Part shown: piece after piece, positions 34,851 to 45,927 of the stretch | How the letters are laid out: each line of letters starts with the position of its first letter | How positions within the stretch are numbered: position 1 is the stretch's first letter | Origin: Echinococcus granulosus | Lineage: Eukaryota; Platyhelminthes; Cestoda; Cyclophyllidea; Taeniidae | DNA: 64,000 nucleotides | NCBI RefSeq assembly: GCF_000524195.1 | Contig: NW_020170399.1 | Location: 317,207-381,206, forward strand | Reading direction: 5' to 3' | Made by a program: the position numbers and the translations under genes | The notes under the pieces: model-generated | Told to the model about the DNA's origin: nothing | Databases searched by the model: none | What the model saw: the letters and a program-made list of their open reading frames with translations, nothing else

Positions 34851-36444
34851 TTTGTGAATTGGTGAAGTCGAAAGCTAGAATTACGACCTTCTCACATGTT
34901 GAAAAATGTGGTTTGAATTAATTTTTTGGACATTTTATTTTTACTCAATATATTATGCAAGACCTTTCCAATGTAGCATCACTAAAACGCTGACATCTTC
35001 CTCCAAATTTTCTTCTTCATGATTACTAAATTATTTCTTCTTGCTTTGCATCCTTGACTAATTTTCCACCGTGTCGTTCTCAAGGGCTTAAGGCTTACTC
35101 CACAATCCTTCGTCTCGTGACCGTGCGAACCCTCAATTATCAACTTCCTCAAGAGGTAGTCTCGCCCATCGACGGGGCGACGAATTAGTAAGGTCAAACC
35201 TGAATGCCTGAACACCACAGACGATTTGAAATGGCGCTCTTAAAGCAGCATTCTTTTCTAGTGTTTATCACAGCAATCAATCCCCCTCATAAAATCAGTG
35301 TTAGACTTAAGGTAACTATCTTCTCTCTTAGTATGACACCTTATTTTCATCTCCCAACTAAAAAGCAACGCTAAATCAGGCTTAATAATACCTGTGTCAT
35401 AGAAATTACGTCTCCATGGTATGTAGACGAAATGCAACAATCTAAAATTCCATAAGACTAATCACAATCCACAAAAATTTGACCTTGCCTCACTTGGGCT
35501 GTTTAAGAGCAGTCCCCTGTTCTCGAATCCACATCCATATAATTGTGCATTGGGGACCCTGGTTTTACCCCTAGTACATCCACGGAACACCGGAGAGGCT
35601 TTCTGATCACTTCCAGTAGCCATAGTCAATCTTCAGCTGGAGGTGCTGTATGAGTACGTCATTCCAGGTGGCCCTTGTGCAGCGCCTAGACTCCGTGCCT
35701 GAGTTGCCGTGCGTGTCAATTCACGCATCTCCCTCACTTCCATCTGCCATGGTCCGGGCCACGTGCATGTGCATGGTCGGGATAGCAACCAGCCCTCCCT
35801 TCAGTGGCGCCTGAGGAGTGCGGGCGTTACCAGGACCCCGAAGGTTGCAATCTCTCAGGTCCGAAATCCCTTCCGCCTGCGTATGTGACTCAGCTCCCTT
35901 CCCTTAGCTGTGAGTTGGTCGAGACAGCGCCTCTCCACTCTCTCGGGTCCGTGACTTTCACCAATCAGCGACGATTCATTTCTAGAGACCAAAGACCGAC
36001 TCACGTTTTCTCAGATTCAACTGTGTGCTCCGTCAGAAACACTCCCTCAGGGTGGAATACCAACTTCAGCATAACACAACCGTTGTAAACAAAAACAAGC
36101 ATGTCTTAAACTTGAACCCAAAAACTCCGCATTAGGTTTCTCTCACAATAGCATCCTCCCCTAACGCCCCACCTAAAGGTGACAATCAACAACACAAATA
36201 GACTGCGAATCTGATCGGATAAAAACACATTTCAAAGACATATACACAAAAGGCGAACCACAGCAGGTGGTTCAAGATAACGTATTTCTGAGAAACTGAA
36301 CGATGGAATCGTCAAATTCGCCTTTAACCTGAGTTTGGGAGATCGGCTGATAGTCTTGGCTCATCTCTCTCCTCTCCTCCTCCTCCTCTTCCACAAATTT
36401 TACTGCCTGAAATTGGGAAGAGGATGACCAATCATTTGACTATT
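34851..36444. other. spacer downstream of the zinc-finger gene
   Basis: A minus-strand basic frame (34982-35218) has no recognised motif. The block 35640-36090 is clearly richer in G+C than its surroundings and has open frames on the plus strand, but nothing resembles a known domain. It may be a repeat whose other copies are outside the window. The interval must also contain the zinc-finger gene's 3' UTR. Confidence 0.4.
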
Positions 36445-39266
36445 TCAAGGCAACTGAAAGCCAAAAAAAAAAGACTCAAACTCACAGGTTCTAACACGGG
36501 TGGATCAGTCGGGATTGAGGTCCGCCGACTTCCATCAGATTTCCCGCCACCATGATCGTCAGCACCATAATCCTTATGGTCGTCGTTACTATCATGCTTT
36601 AGGGAATTTATCTGTACGAGGATCTGCGACGAGTTGGACGGCAGTGAAGCAAGTGGTTGCGAAGTCGGTTGTTGCGGTATGCAGCTCACAGACGAGGATG
36701 GCGCATTCTCCGAATAGTACATATGCAGTATGTCGTTCGCGGGTGGGGGATGGAAGATGATCATGCGGATTAGGGCTTCGTTCGGCAGATTTGCCACACT
36801 TCGTGCATTGAGGCATTTGCGCATGTGCTTTGCCACATCCCACTTCCACTTGGACCGGTAGTTGCAGAAGCAGCATCCAAACATCTTGTGACTTGAGTGA
36901 TTCACTACATGAGCTTTCACCTCACTTTGCCATCGACCGACGTAAGGACAGATGTGACACGGCACCGGCGCCTCTTCCGACCGTTTTCGGTCGCTACTAG
37001 CAGCTATGGGGTCAGCTCTAGGTTCCGTTGAGCCGATGAGAACACTTCCAACAGCTCGCAACAGACTGCAGGTGCTTGACGAGACCGCATCAGTTGTTTG
37101 TACACTAGGCGGCTCCGCTTTGAGTGCATCCAGAGCGGATTGGATGAGGAGAGTAATGATCACGCGATCACGAAGAGGAGCAACCACATCCACCTCGGTC
37201 ACTCGTTCCAAGGTAGCCTCGTTATCTCTCGGTCGGGCCATAGATAAGTCGAGCGGTTCCGACTGCTCGATTGAAGAGATGGGAATGTCGCTTCGTCGCC
37301 TCTTTATCAGCATCGCGGAGGGCGATTCTTGGGGCAGTCGGCGGAGCGAGGTACGCATCCTGTGCACCGGCGGAGATGGCCGAGGCACAGATGCAGAGGC
37401 ACTTTTGGTGAGTCTAGAGTCGTTCTGTGAGTCGCTCTCGTTCGCCAACTTCATCCCCGTGCTACCGTCACTCGCGGTGTGCTTGTCTTTCCAGTGTTTG
37501 TTGAGGGACTTTTTGTGCTTGTATACGGCACAGCAAAGACGGCATGCGAACGTTACCAAACCGTCGCTGCTCTTGCGCTTTAAAATGACAAGGAAATTTA
37601 AGTATTATGGCAATGAGGAAGGAAATAAAACTCCCGTTCTATTATTTACACTATGCGGAGATAGGAGAGCCACACTTTTTTCCACAACAATCAGTAGCTT
37701 TATTGGTAATTGAGACCATCAGGAATTTCTCTTCCTCATCCCACATCGCTATTTGCAGGGCTTCGATCCGATTCGTGGTTTTGCCACATTAGGGTGGCAC
37801 ACTCACGAAGCTCTCGGATCAACAGTAGCATTAACGCAAAGCAGTTAAAGACATAATCATTGTAGACAGGTCCTGCCGGTAAAACGCCGATGTCTTAAAC
37901 TGATATTCACCTCTCAATCACTAAAAATTAAACTAAAATTCAATCCCTGCAAATTTAGCGCTGATCCACAAAAGGAAAGTGAATAGAAATGGACGGACAA
38001 GGAGGGACCAAAGCAAGCGGGGAGGTGGAAGGGCACCACGAAAAATCGTACATGCGGGCGCTGCGTTGCCATCTGCTCACCACCAGCACAGCCACCACGA
38101 TTCATAAAATTTGTTAACCATGAGGACGCCTTTGAGCAGGCAAATCCGACCCTCTGTGCTGCCTTCCCCGCCATCCCCCGCCCCTGGTCTCGGACCAATG
38201 CGCGATGCCGTCATGTAGGTCAACCTGTCCGGCCAACAACCCACTAACGCCGGTGTAGGTGAACTCACCGTCCGACACAAATCTCTATTTGCTGTGTGCA
38301 GGGCACGACTGTCCACGACACTTTGAAAACAAAAACTTGATTTTAGGCAGAAGAGTTAACGCCCCCCCCCCCTCTCCCGCCTCCAGGGCCAAATGAGAGA
38401 CGGGCTAATGAGGAAACAAGTTGTGACCCGTTCACTTCCGATCAAGAGAGCAGACCGGGGCTGCGTGGGCACAGGTTTGTACATGAAAGCAGCAGTACGG
38501 TGTGGGGCCAAAGTGGACAGAGGATTATAGCGATCGCCGCTGGGCCAGAAGCACAGCCTTCAATGCAGCACATTGCCAGGGTAATGGAAGTTGGAATGCG
38601 GCACCTAGATTGCCAACCAGTTTTACGATTTCTGATAGCTAATGTACTGGAGAAAGAACACTGAAATTTGTTTAAAGATGGTGTGTTTAGAAAAAACCTC
38701 CTTTTTTACTTCTTGTAAAATAGGGAATTTTCCCAGAAGTTGGAAACTTTATCCTCTGAGGGAAATTTGCCAACTGTTACTCTAATTTACAGAACATAAA
38801 ATCAAAATTACCTAAAATTTGTTGAATACAAACGTTTACTCCACCACAGCTGCTCTTCAATAGACATACTTCTGCTAAGGTTAAAAGAGATTTCACTAAC
38901 TTGAAGAAACTTCTAAAAAATGCATAAATTAAAATAATGGTGCATTCAAACCTCTTGGTACTTCCAAGGCTCGACTGGACGTCTCAATTGGTATTGTAAT
39001 TGGATGGTATAATTCGAGGCCGCGGGTTGGATTTGTTGTAAGCGTTTTGTGATTGGCTTGAAGGGAGTGGAAGTTGGCTGATTAGGCCATCCGCCAGGAG
39101 GAATATTCTCCTTGCCAACATCTGACAGAGGCTGCGGCGCCTTCATGTCCCTAGGGGAGCACAGCTCGTCGCTTATTTGGGTTATCTCACGGATCTGCAG
39201 CGGCACGGCACCTTCTTCCACTACGGCACTTTGATCCGCCCCAGACGGAAAGCGCACCTCAGACAT
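36445..39266 (-). CDS. C2H2 zinc-finger protein with CtBP-binding motif
   Basis: The main exon is 37577-36486. It encodes one finger near its start (FACRLCCAVYKHKKSLNKHW), then PLDLS inside SEPLDLSMARP, then two adjacent fingers (VPCHICPYVGRWQSEVKAH and MFGCCFCNYRSKWKWD). A 32-nt intron (36485-36454) leads to the last codons, Leu-Pro-stop at 36445. Without that splice the frame runs to 36432. The proposed 5' exons are 39266-38962 (ATG, Pro- and Gln-rich) and 38320-38269; both phases fit, giving about 485 residues. PxDLS motifs recruit the CtBP corepressor, so a transcriptional repressor is likely. The specific family is not recognised. The first exon could instead end at 38952, so the 5' structure is tentative. 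Confidence 0.68.
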
Positions 39267-39900
39267 GACGCAGGGAACTGACGCTGGCGCTTACGCAGAT
39301 GGATTTTCGATGGGCGTGTGTGTGTGTGTGTGTGCCTCTGTGCGTTTTGGACGCTCCGCCAATGACGCTGAAAGCGCCGTGCGTGTTTACGTGCGGACGT
39401 GTGTGTGCATGCACGCATCCTGATAGCTGGCTCCAGGTTGAGCAGCTGCCTGAGCGCTACTTTGTTGCGGACGTGCGTATGTGTGTGTGCACGCACATGC
39501 ACGCACGCATGCACTCGCGCGACTGCTGCGCTGGTGTTATCGATTTTTCGGTTGACGCGTCTGCCTCTGCAAAGCGCGGGGGAAGCCGGAGCGGGGGCGG
39601 GACGGAGAGGAAGGCGGGATGCGTCATCCTCCGGGAGCCGCGGCCAATGCTACTCTGAGTGCGTGCTTGCGGCGCCCCGCGCGTCCAGCTCGAATAAAAT
39701 GCTCTTTGTCGAGGCAATCAGTAATGGTAGCATATGTCCGCATTTTTGGCAGTCAGTCTGGTAATTTTACTTTGTGAATTTGAGGCAAAAAAGTGAAAAG
39801 GAAGGAAAATTTGCCGCAGATCAATTATTATTGCTTATAAGTGTTACCAAGGAAACATTTAAGGAGTTTTTATTACGGCTTTACAACTTTGTTGGAACCT
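39267..39900. promoter_or_regulatory. G+C-rich, purine-pyrimidine alternating promoter region
   Basis: Just upstream of the zinc-finger start codon lies a G+C-rich, CpG-bearing block. It contains a (GT)n tract at 39316-39334 and a second alternating tract at about 39472-39522 mixing TG, CA and GC steps. Such tracts can adopt Z-DNA. The position suggests promoter sequence. No gene is supported here although many frames are open on both strands. Confidence 0.4.
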
Positions 39901-40084
39901 AATTCAACTTTTCGCCATGAATGCAGTGATTTCACCTCCAAAAGTTGACAATGAGATTTTGAGATGTAAAAAATCCGGAACGCGTTTGCTGTATCCTTAT
40001 CCCACTGGATTTGTTCTTCCCAAGTACACAGTTCCCTTTTCATATAGACGCTGTGAAAAGTCTCTTTTAATGTCAAGGCTGCAG

Positions 40085-40965
40085 CTCCCCGATTCCTTCC
40101 CTGAAGCTGGAAGGGGCCATGCACTAGGACAGAAAGTGGATTGCCGACGCGACGAAGAGCTGGGAGCTGCTGACAGAAAGATACTAGCCAACCTTTAAGA
40201 GTCCTCGGCGCTCCCTTCGGTTAACCTCCCGAGTCGGCCATCATAACGTAGTCGGTGCTGTAAAAAAAATGTCGACGAACCAAGCGCGCCAGTCATCGAA
40301 TTTGCCTTCAACTGAGAAAACATCCAACCGCAATTGGCAATTCCATCGGATCTGGGGTTTTGTCCTGGTTAAAGGGGGTATTAGGGGCTGGGACAATACA
40401 CAGGTCATCACTTTTTTCCATTGCCTGTCGTAAGAACACTGGCCTAAGAGTAGGGGAATCTAATGACGAACGGGGTTTCAAATATTTGCGTGGGGTAAGG
40501 TCTAGCGCCTGTTCCTCCTTGCCATTCTGTCCTCACTTCGGCGCTGCCCAGCCACATCTTACGGGGTTCTATTCAGCTGGCAGAGAGATGAAGGTGGTAT
40601 CGCGTGTTCACTTAGTTGACATCTTTATGCAGGTGCCGTAGACAACTTCTTAACGGCCTTGTCCAGGTGGTTACGGTTAGAGTCGCTTTAATTGTTAACA
40701 GTGCTCCTACAGAACACGGGACCGAGGTAGTTACCGAGGTTAGACGTTATTATTAACCCTTATGTTAGGGGTCCACACAGCTTCTTCCATCCGCACCGTA
40801 TCCCCATCTTCCGTCAAGGTAGGTTTGGCAATTAGTAATAGAAACTAGGGTAGATGGTCTTTAGGACCGCGTTGGCTTTCCAACACCACCAATGTAGCGT
40901 CGCGAGCCTTTCCTGAAGATAAAAGAATTAGTAATTGGGGAGTAGAATATGTATTACTGACGTAG
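40085..40965 (-). mobile_element. TRIM-like LTR element, copy 7 (reverse, complete layout)
   Basis: In reverse orientation the right terminal module is at about 40085-40200 (ttccctgaagctggaagg, aggacagaaagtgga). The internal module spans about 40215-40800, and the left terminal module spans about 40880-40965 (cctttcctgaagataaaag, gtagaatatgtatta). It aligns with copy 1 over most of its length. It lies immediately upstream of the remaining chitobiase exons. Confidence 0.62.
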
Positions 40966-41133
40966 AGAGGGGTGGGGTGGGCGGACCCCTGAAACTCGCG
41001 TAGCAGGAATTCCACCCGGACCAATTTAGTAAAGTTTGCCTTTCTTAATCCACTTCAGAACCTTGATATGCTGGCTTTTGTAGTAATTCACTTCTGCAAA
41101 TGTTTTGCAGTGGTTGCGTGACAGACCTCATGA

Positions 41134-41851
41134 ACGTGTGCAAGACGGGACTGGCAAATTACATTGGGTATTGGAACCACCTGCACCGGAGTTCCGATTT
41201 GCGTCTGCGATAACACAACAGACCGCCCCTCCCCTTCTCCACTACGGGATGAAGATAATGCGCTGCCAGGACAAATACATTCGATACCTGATATACAGGT
41301 TCTGTCCTTCAGGACCACGCTGCCACAGTTTGAGTATTTATTGCAACACAATGGTGAAAAGCTGGGAGGGTTTCCTTTAACAACTTGAATGTGATCATAT
41401 AACTGTGTGGTGACATCAGTGGCGTTCTGCCAGAACATGAATTCGGAAGCACCATATTATGAATGCAACCCACTAAAACCAGTAAAACATCACAGACCCT
41501 TAAGCTTTCCATTCAATTGAAATAAGCGAGTCAAGATCGGGACCACTCGACTGCACTTTTCAGCCATTGAAGGGCAGGACTTGGTTTGATAACCCTGCAG
41601 ATGTGGTGTCTAGGCTCCAGTTTGTGTTTGAATTAAATTCTCTCGGGGCGGTGAATGCAGGAGTTGCTTGCTTTCTCACTCGTCAGTACTTCCAGCGCTG
41701 CCAATTCCGACTAACTTCACTCCACTTGAAGCAGTCAGGTCACAATAAACGAAACTCCCTTCTAATCTACTTAGAGAGACTACCCAGTTTCCACCAAAAG
41801 ATTCCCTCTGTGTACCGTTACCTTAGTAACACACAGATGCAATACAAATAA
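41134..41851 (+). CDS. CTBS: C-terminal part of a di-N-acetylchitobiase-like GH18 protein (5' part missing)
   Basis: Three exons fit: about 41134-41353, 41420-41481 and 41564-41851, with matching phases (1, then 0). The product reads LPQFEYLLQHN, then NSEAPYYECNPLK, then TWFDNPADVVSRLQFVFEL. These correspond in order to the human CTBS blocks around VPYKTIMKQI, APYYNYKDP and VWYDNPQSISLKATYI. The family's catalytic DGxNxDxE region and everything before it were not found. The DNA just upstream is occupied by a TRIM-like copy (40085-40965) and then the promoter of an opposite-strand gene. The first exon's left edge is uncertain because a TGA lies at 41131 in frame and all three frames are open nearby. 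It is either a truncated or dead gene, or a gene with very distant exons. In animals chitobiase splits chitobiose from asparagine-linked glycans in lysosomes. Confidence 0.6.
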
Positions 41852-41904
41852 CCTGAAACTATTACAACATCTCAACAATTAACTCATTCCAAGCCAACGA
41901 AACT

Positions 41905-42492
41905 TTAGTACAAATCGCAGAGGACTGTCAACCTCTCATTGCAGGAAGTTGTGGTCATGAAGCCACTTTTAAGGCGTTTGACACAGCGGTTGTCTTTTTT
42001 GGAGAAGATATCACAGTCCCACTTCCTAAAGGGATTGCAAATGATTGCGAGAAAGGCTCACCAACCAACCCATAGGTGACAGGATCACCATCATTGAAAA
42101 ACGCGGAGCCCACTACCCGCGTGAGGAGGTAGATAGGCTCATCGACGAGTGATTTTAGGGCATTCTAATGAGTGGGTAAATTCAACAACATGATGCCTCA
42201 CATACGTTTTCAGCTTCGTTTTTCAAGTAGACCATCTTCGTGTTCAGTGAATTGCAAAGTGCCGCGCCCTCCGCATAGGTCAGTTTGGTGTAGCTCTTAA
42301 AGTAGCAGAGGTCGACGCACTTGACCTCTAAACAACGTGATGGAGACAAGCGGAGTGAGTGCTCGACTTACCACCTACACCAGTGTGCAACGTCGATGGG
42401 GTTGTGAAGGCCTTCCACACGGAGGAGCACTGTCCCAACCCCAGGGTTGGCGGAACGGTGTTCAAGTAGATCAGTAGTATAATCAATTTCAT
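41905..42492 (-). CDS. small secreted C-type-lectin-like protein
   Basis: Four minus-strand exons, 42492-42372, 42327-42206, 42164-42066 and 42021-41905, give 152 residues. The three introns are 44, 41 and 44 nt. A signal peptide opens the protein (MKLIILLIYLNTVPP). The single C-type-lectin-like domain shows CVDLCYF, TYAEGAALCNSLNTKMVYL followed by an acidic NEAEN stretch, FNDGDPVTYGL, WDC and the closing TSCNERLTVLCDLY. Eight Cys residues include the usual two CTLD disulfide pairs plus an N-terminal pair. No EPN, QPD or WND calcium/sugar motif is present, so sugar binding is doubtful. The exon 3/4 splice (phase 0, acceptor ttaggaag) is chosen to keep the WDC frame; a GTGAGC donor 4 nt away would shift it. 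It converges on the chitobiase-like gene with 53 bp between stops. Confidence 0.75.
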
Positions 42493-43285
42493 AATGTCAG
42501 GTGGCATATGTCAAACATCTGCCAAGACGTTTGTCAGTTTCAAATTCAAACCCTCTAATTGATCAAAATCGACTGCGTGAAAGATGACAGCGGACATTCT
42601 GTTTGTCAATGACCGAGGTTCTTGCTGACCCGATGTCATTTTAATTGACAGGTACATTTCATTTTTTGTCTTAATCTTATAAACATCAATTTGATTAATA
42701 CTACCCATGTCTGAAACAATTGCTACGCGTGGAGACTACCACCGTTAGATGATTCGTCCGAAATATGAACCGTACACAGAATTTTCCTGTTTAAACTTTT
42801 AGAATGAGGCAAACTTTATCGTGGACCTCGTGCCCCTCCCTGAAGATTCTATGAGACGTGTGAATCTGGGTAGGCCTCAAGCACAAACATACAAAATAGC
42901 TGTTAGTCAAGAGAAATGATGTAAACGGAATGCCATGTCATACAACCCAAGTGGTGATCGCCATCCATGGAGAGCTCCCGCATTTAGGCGTACAACAAAA
43001 CAAGTATCGTACAGTGACACTATATAGTAACATAGATCCAAACGTAAGCTCCTGAGGAAAACTAGCAACTCCTCGTCTGTTTCCAACAAAAAGGGAAATA
43101 AACGAAGTTTTGTGCTGCCATCTATGCACTCATTCAAACGCAATTTATTTATTAGGTAAAGTTTTTTTCCACCACTCGTCGCACCTTCGTGATTCTTCAT
43201 GAATGACCGCGCGCCTAGCAGAAGCTTTCCGGGTTATTTCACTCGGGACGAGAGCACCGTCAAAGCAGGCAGCTTAAGTGAACAA
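42493..43285. other. spacer between lectin and NOP56 genes
   Basis: This interval holds the lectin promoter and one unassigned ATG frame (listed separately). A 65-codon minus frame at 42511-42708 ends just before the lectin start and is probably chance. Confidence 0.4.
42907..43200 (-). CDS. hypothetical protein, 97-codon frame
   Basis: A complete ATG-to-TGA frame lies on the minus strand between NOP56 and the lectin gene, oriented like both. Its composition is protein-like (LETDEELLVFLRSLRLDLCY). I recognise no domain. It could be an exon, a short gene or chance. No splice partners were identified. Confidence 0.22.
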   Translation of the reverse strand: MKNHEGATSGGKKLYLINKLRLNECIDGSTKLRLFPFLLETDEELLVFLRSLRLDLCYYIVSLYDTCFVVRLNAGALHGWRSPLGLYDMAFRLHHFS

Positions 43286-43291
43286 TTTATT
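43286..43291 (-). terminator. poly(A) signal AATAAA of NOP56
   Basis: A minus-strand AATAAA lies about 166 nt after the NOP56 stop codon, a normal distance for a short 3' UTR. Confidence 0.5.
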
Positions 43292-43456
43292 TTACTTATT
43301 ATCAATAGTAGAACAGTGAAATCCAATGGGCTTTTAAGGTCGCACATCCGTGAGGCCCAAAACGACACCAAAAAATAATGCACCATCAGACAAAATGAGG
43401 AATAAGTTATCATCCCAATTAACCTTATTTACAAACCAGATTGAAGTGGAGTTTCT

Positions 43457-45927
43457 TCAAGACTCTATGGATAGAGTCGAATGCGTGGAGGATCGAAGGA
43501 CACGCATGGTGGTCGGTTTCGGTGTTATCCGTTTTCTTGCAGAATTCGTCTTCGATGTCACCTTGGCGCGTTTCGTAGGTGTCGCTGCTGGCGTCGTGTT
43601 GTCTGCGCCTCGTTTCAGCGGCATTATGGTCACCTCATTTTTGGGGGTGTCATCACTAATCTCCCCACCCTTTTCCTCATCCGATTGATCGCCTTGAGTG
43701 GCATCTACGGGCGCCTTTCCTCCATCCAATTCGGGATTTTGAACAGGAGCACCATTAACGGTCATTTTGCGTCTAAGCCAAGCCTTCCGCTTCGCCTTCC
43801 GGTACCTTTTTCGGCTTGCTCGTTGTTTCTACATAAATAAAATAACTTTAACAAGAGTAGCACTAAATTCTTTTGTAAGATTTGTCCAACGCACAACAAA
43901 TGCCCTCGTTATATTGAACATTTTCGTGCTCGGTTTCATGAAGGTGGTGGGCATTTAATACACTCTAGTTTAATTGGGTTAAATACCGCTTACAAGTGAC
44001 ATACTGTGCAGACTGGATAACATTGATTTTGAATTAACAAACCCACCTCCAGCTCCTGCATAGTCCTCTCCAGATGCACACCGTTCGCCTCCGCCCACAC
44101 ACGCAGTTGTCGCTTAGTCTCCTGGCCTAGGGCAACACCATATTTACCAGAGTCCAAATTTTGCGAAGCGACAGCGCTTTTCGACTCGACTGTAGTAGTG
44201 TCAACAAAGGGATTCATTCTACGGTAACAGTCAGCTCTCGCGGCCAAAGTCGACTTGGCCGCGAGCAAACGAGCAACTCGACGCCGAACCACCATATCGC
44301 GCAGCCGACCGCCACTCATCTCAACAATGCTTTTAGTTAAGGAGGATATTGCTGGATCACTCTTCCTCTCCTCTTCGTTTTTTTTCTCGGATTTCTCTTC
44401 GGCATTAACATTACCCTCTGCTGAGGCCTGAGTTAGTGTGCGTCCCAGAAGACCGGCGGCAGTGGCGACCACGGCACCGCTTCGCCTGTATCCAAAGAGG
44501 AGTTAAGATTTAGTTCGCAGCCATTTGCCGTCTATTTCGACCATAATAAATCCCGTAAGTAAAACGTCAATTAACAGAACCTACTGGAAGAGAGACTTCG
44601 AGGCACCCAAAGAGTTGATTCGAGAACTGGGCATTTTGGCAAGTCTGTCGAGATTGACTGCATGTGAAAGGAGTCGAGCAGCAACAATCGCGGGCGAAAC
44701 ACGATCACTGACCTTTCGAACCCGCTCCAAGGACGCGCTATCCCCTATTTCGGGTAGTGCTTGGTCCATTAATGCGGTTAAATTCGGTACCAGTGCCCGA
44801 ACGCGGTGCTCCAGCATTTCATAGCAGTGCGTCCTGGACTACAAGAATGAATTAATTCACAGCTGGCATTAGATTTAAGGAGTGATAGCATCACTGTTAC
44901 ATACCTCGAGTAATTTGAGAAAAAAATGCCCATACTGTTGCAACGTCTTGACATCATCAGGAGACATATCCTGACCAGTAGAAGTTTTCGCAAGTTCAAT
45001 GACGGTTTCAGCCAATTTCTGATTACCACCCAACCACCCTATTAGCTGTTCCTTCTGCCGAACCAGCTGATCTCTCAGAGGAGCACGTGTGACAATAGAA
45101 GCAAGTGCAAAGTCATCCATTCCGGGCAATCCGCCGCCGCGACACACTTCCGGGAAGTGGAGACCATAAGAGACGCGTAAATGTTTCATCGATTTGGCAA
45201 GACTTGCGTCCATACTATCAAGAAGGTCAAGAGATCGCACCACTCCTGTGTCGGCGAGATGTTGGATAAGATCCAACTGCAGTCGAGCACGTGATAGAGC
45301 CACGACTAATTGAGCACGCTTTTCGGCCATTCGTGCGGGGACGGTCTCTTGCTCAGATGTAGTAGGTTTTTTAGCCGCGGAAATGGATGCTCCTGGCTGC
45401 ACAATTAGAGAACGCAAAAGCCGGGAGGAGTTGGCTCGAATAACCCGCAACAACTCGCGGATGGAAGCGTCCCAAATACACTCGAAGCCAATATCGAGCT
45501 GCCTACAAGAGGAGATGGGTAATGCATAGTAATATGAATAGTCAGTGAAAGAAGTTTGTTAACTGCAGCTTACAAAATGCCTTCACCTAGTGCCTGATCA
45601 GCAACGCCAAGAACAGCATCTTTGACTGGCAGATTTTGCCTCAGAAAGCCAGATAAAAGAGGCGAAACTCGGCCTTCACTGATATTTTGCACATTTTCCA
45701 TGGCTTCTGGAAGGGAGTTGAAGGGGACAAATGCAATTGGCTTCAAGAATGAATTAACATGTGCGGTGAAGGTCTTGGTAATTTCGTCAAACTCTCTCAC
45801 CAGAAAGAGACTATAGCCAGATACATTTTCGAAAAGAACGTAATGTTGGATGGTCTGAAAGAGAAACAAAAATGAGGTAAGTTCATAACAAGGGAAAAAA
45901 CGAGTCAGCCCAACAACTTACAGCCAT
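43457..45927 (-). CDS. NOP56: nucleolar protein 56 (box C/D snoRNP core)
   Basis: Six minus-strand exons, 45927-45922, 45854-45574, 45502-44905, 44838-44585, 44485-44047 and 43828-43457, give 649 residues. The first coding exon is only Met-Ala. Visible parts: the N-terminal domain (YVLFENVSGYSLFLV, AFVPFNSLPEAMENV, ISEGRV), the coiled-coil/NOP region (YGLHFPEV, GQDMS, LLSHAVNLDRLAKMPSS, LGASKSLF) and a Lys/Arg-rich tail (KQRASRKRYRKAKRKAW). NOP56 bridges fibrillarin and NOP58 in snoRNPs that methylate rRNA. Between LGASKSLF and RVARLLAAKSTLAARAD the usual TPKYGLIF-type segment is replaced and a charged, Glu/Lys-rich stretch of roughly 35 residues is added. N-terminal blocks fit NOP56 better than NOP58. 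The gene faces the C11orf54-type gene head to head. Confidence 0.88.

Noticed and set aside
39917..40198. 93-codon ATG frame on the plus strand
   Set aside because: Its second half lies in the terminal module of the reverse TRIM-like copy starting near 40085, so the frame is partly repeat-derived and not a gene.
41088..41438. 116-codon minus frame with several Cys residues
   Set aside because: The same DNA on the plus strand forms part of the chitobiase-like exon chain with matching splice phases.
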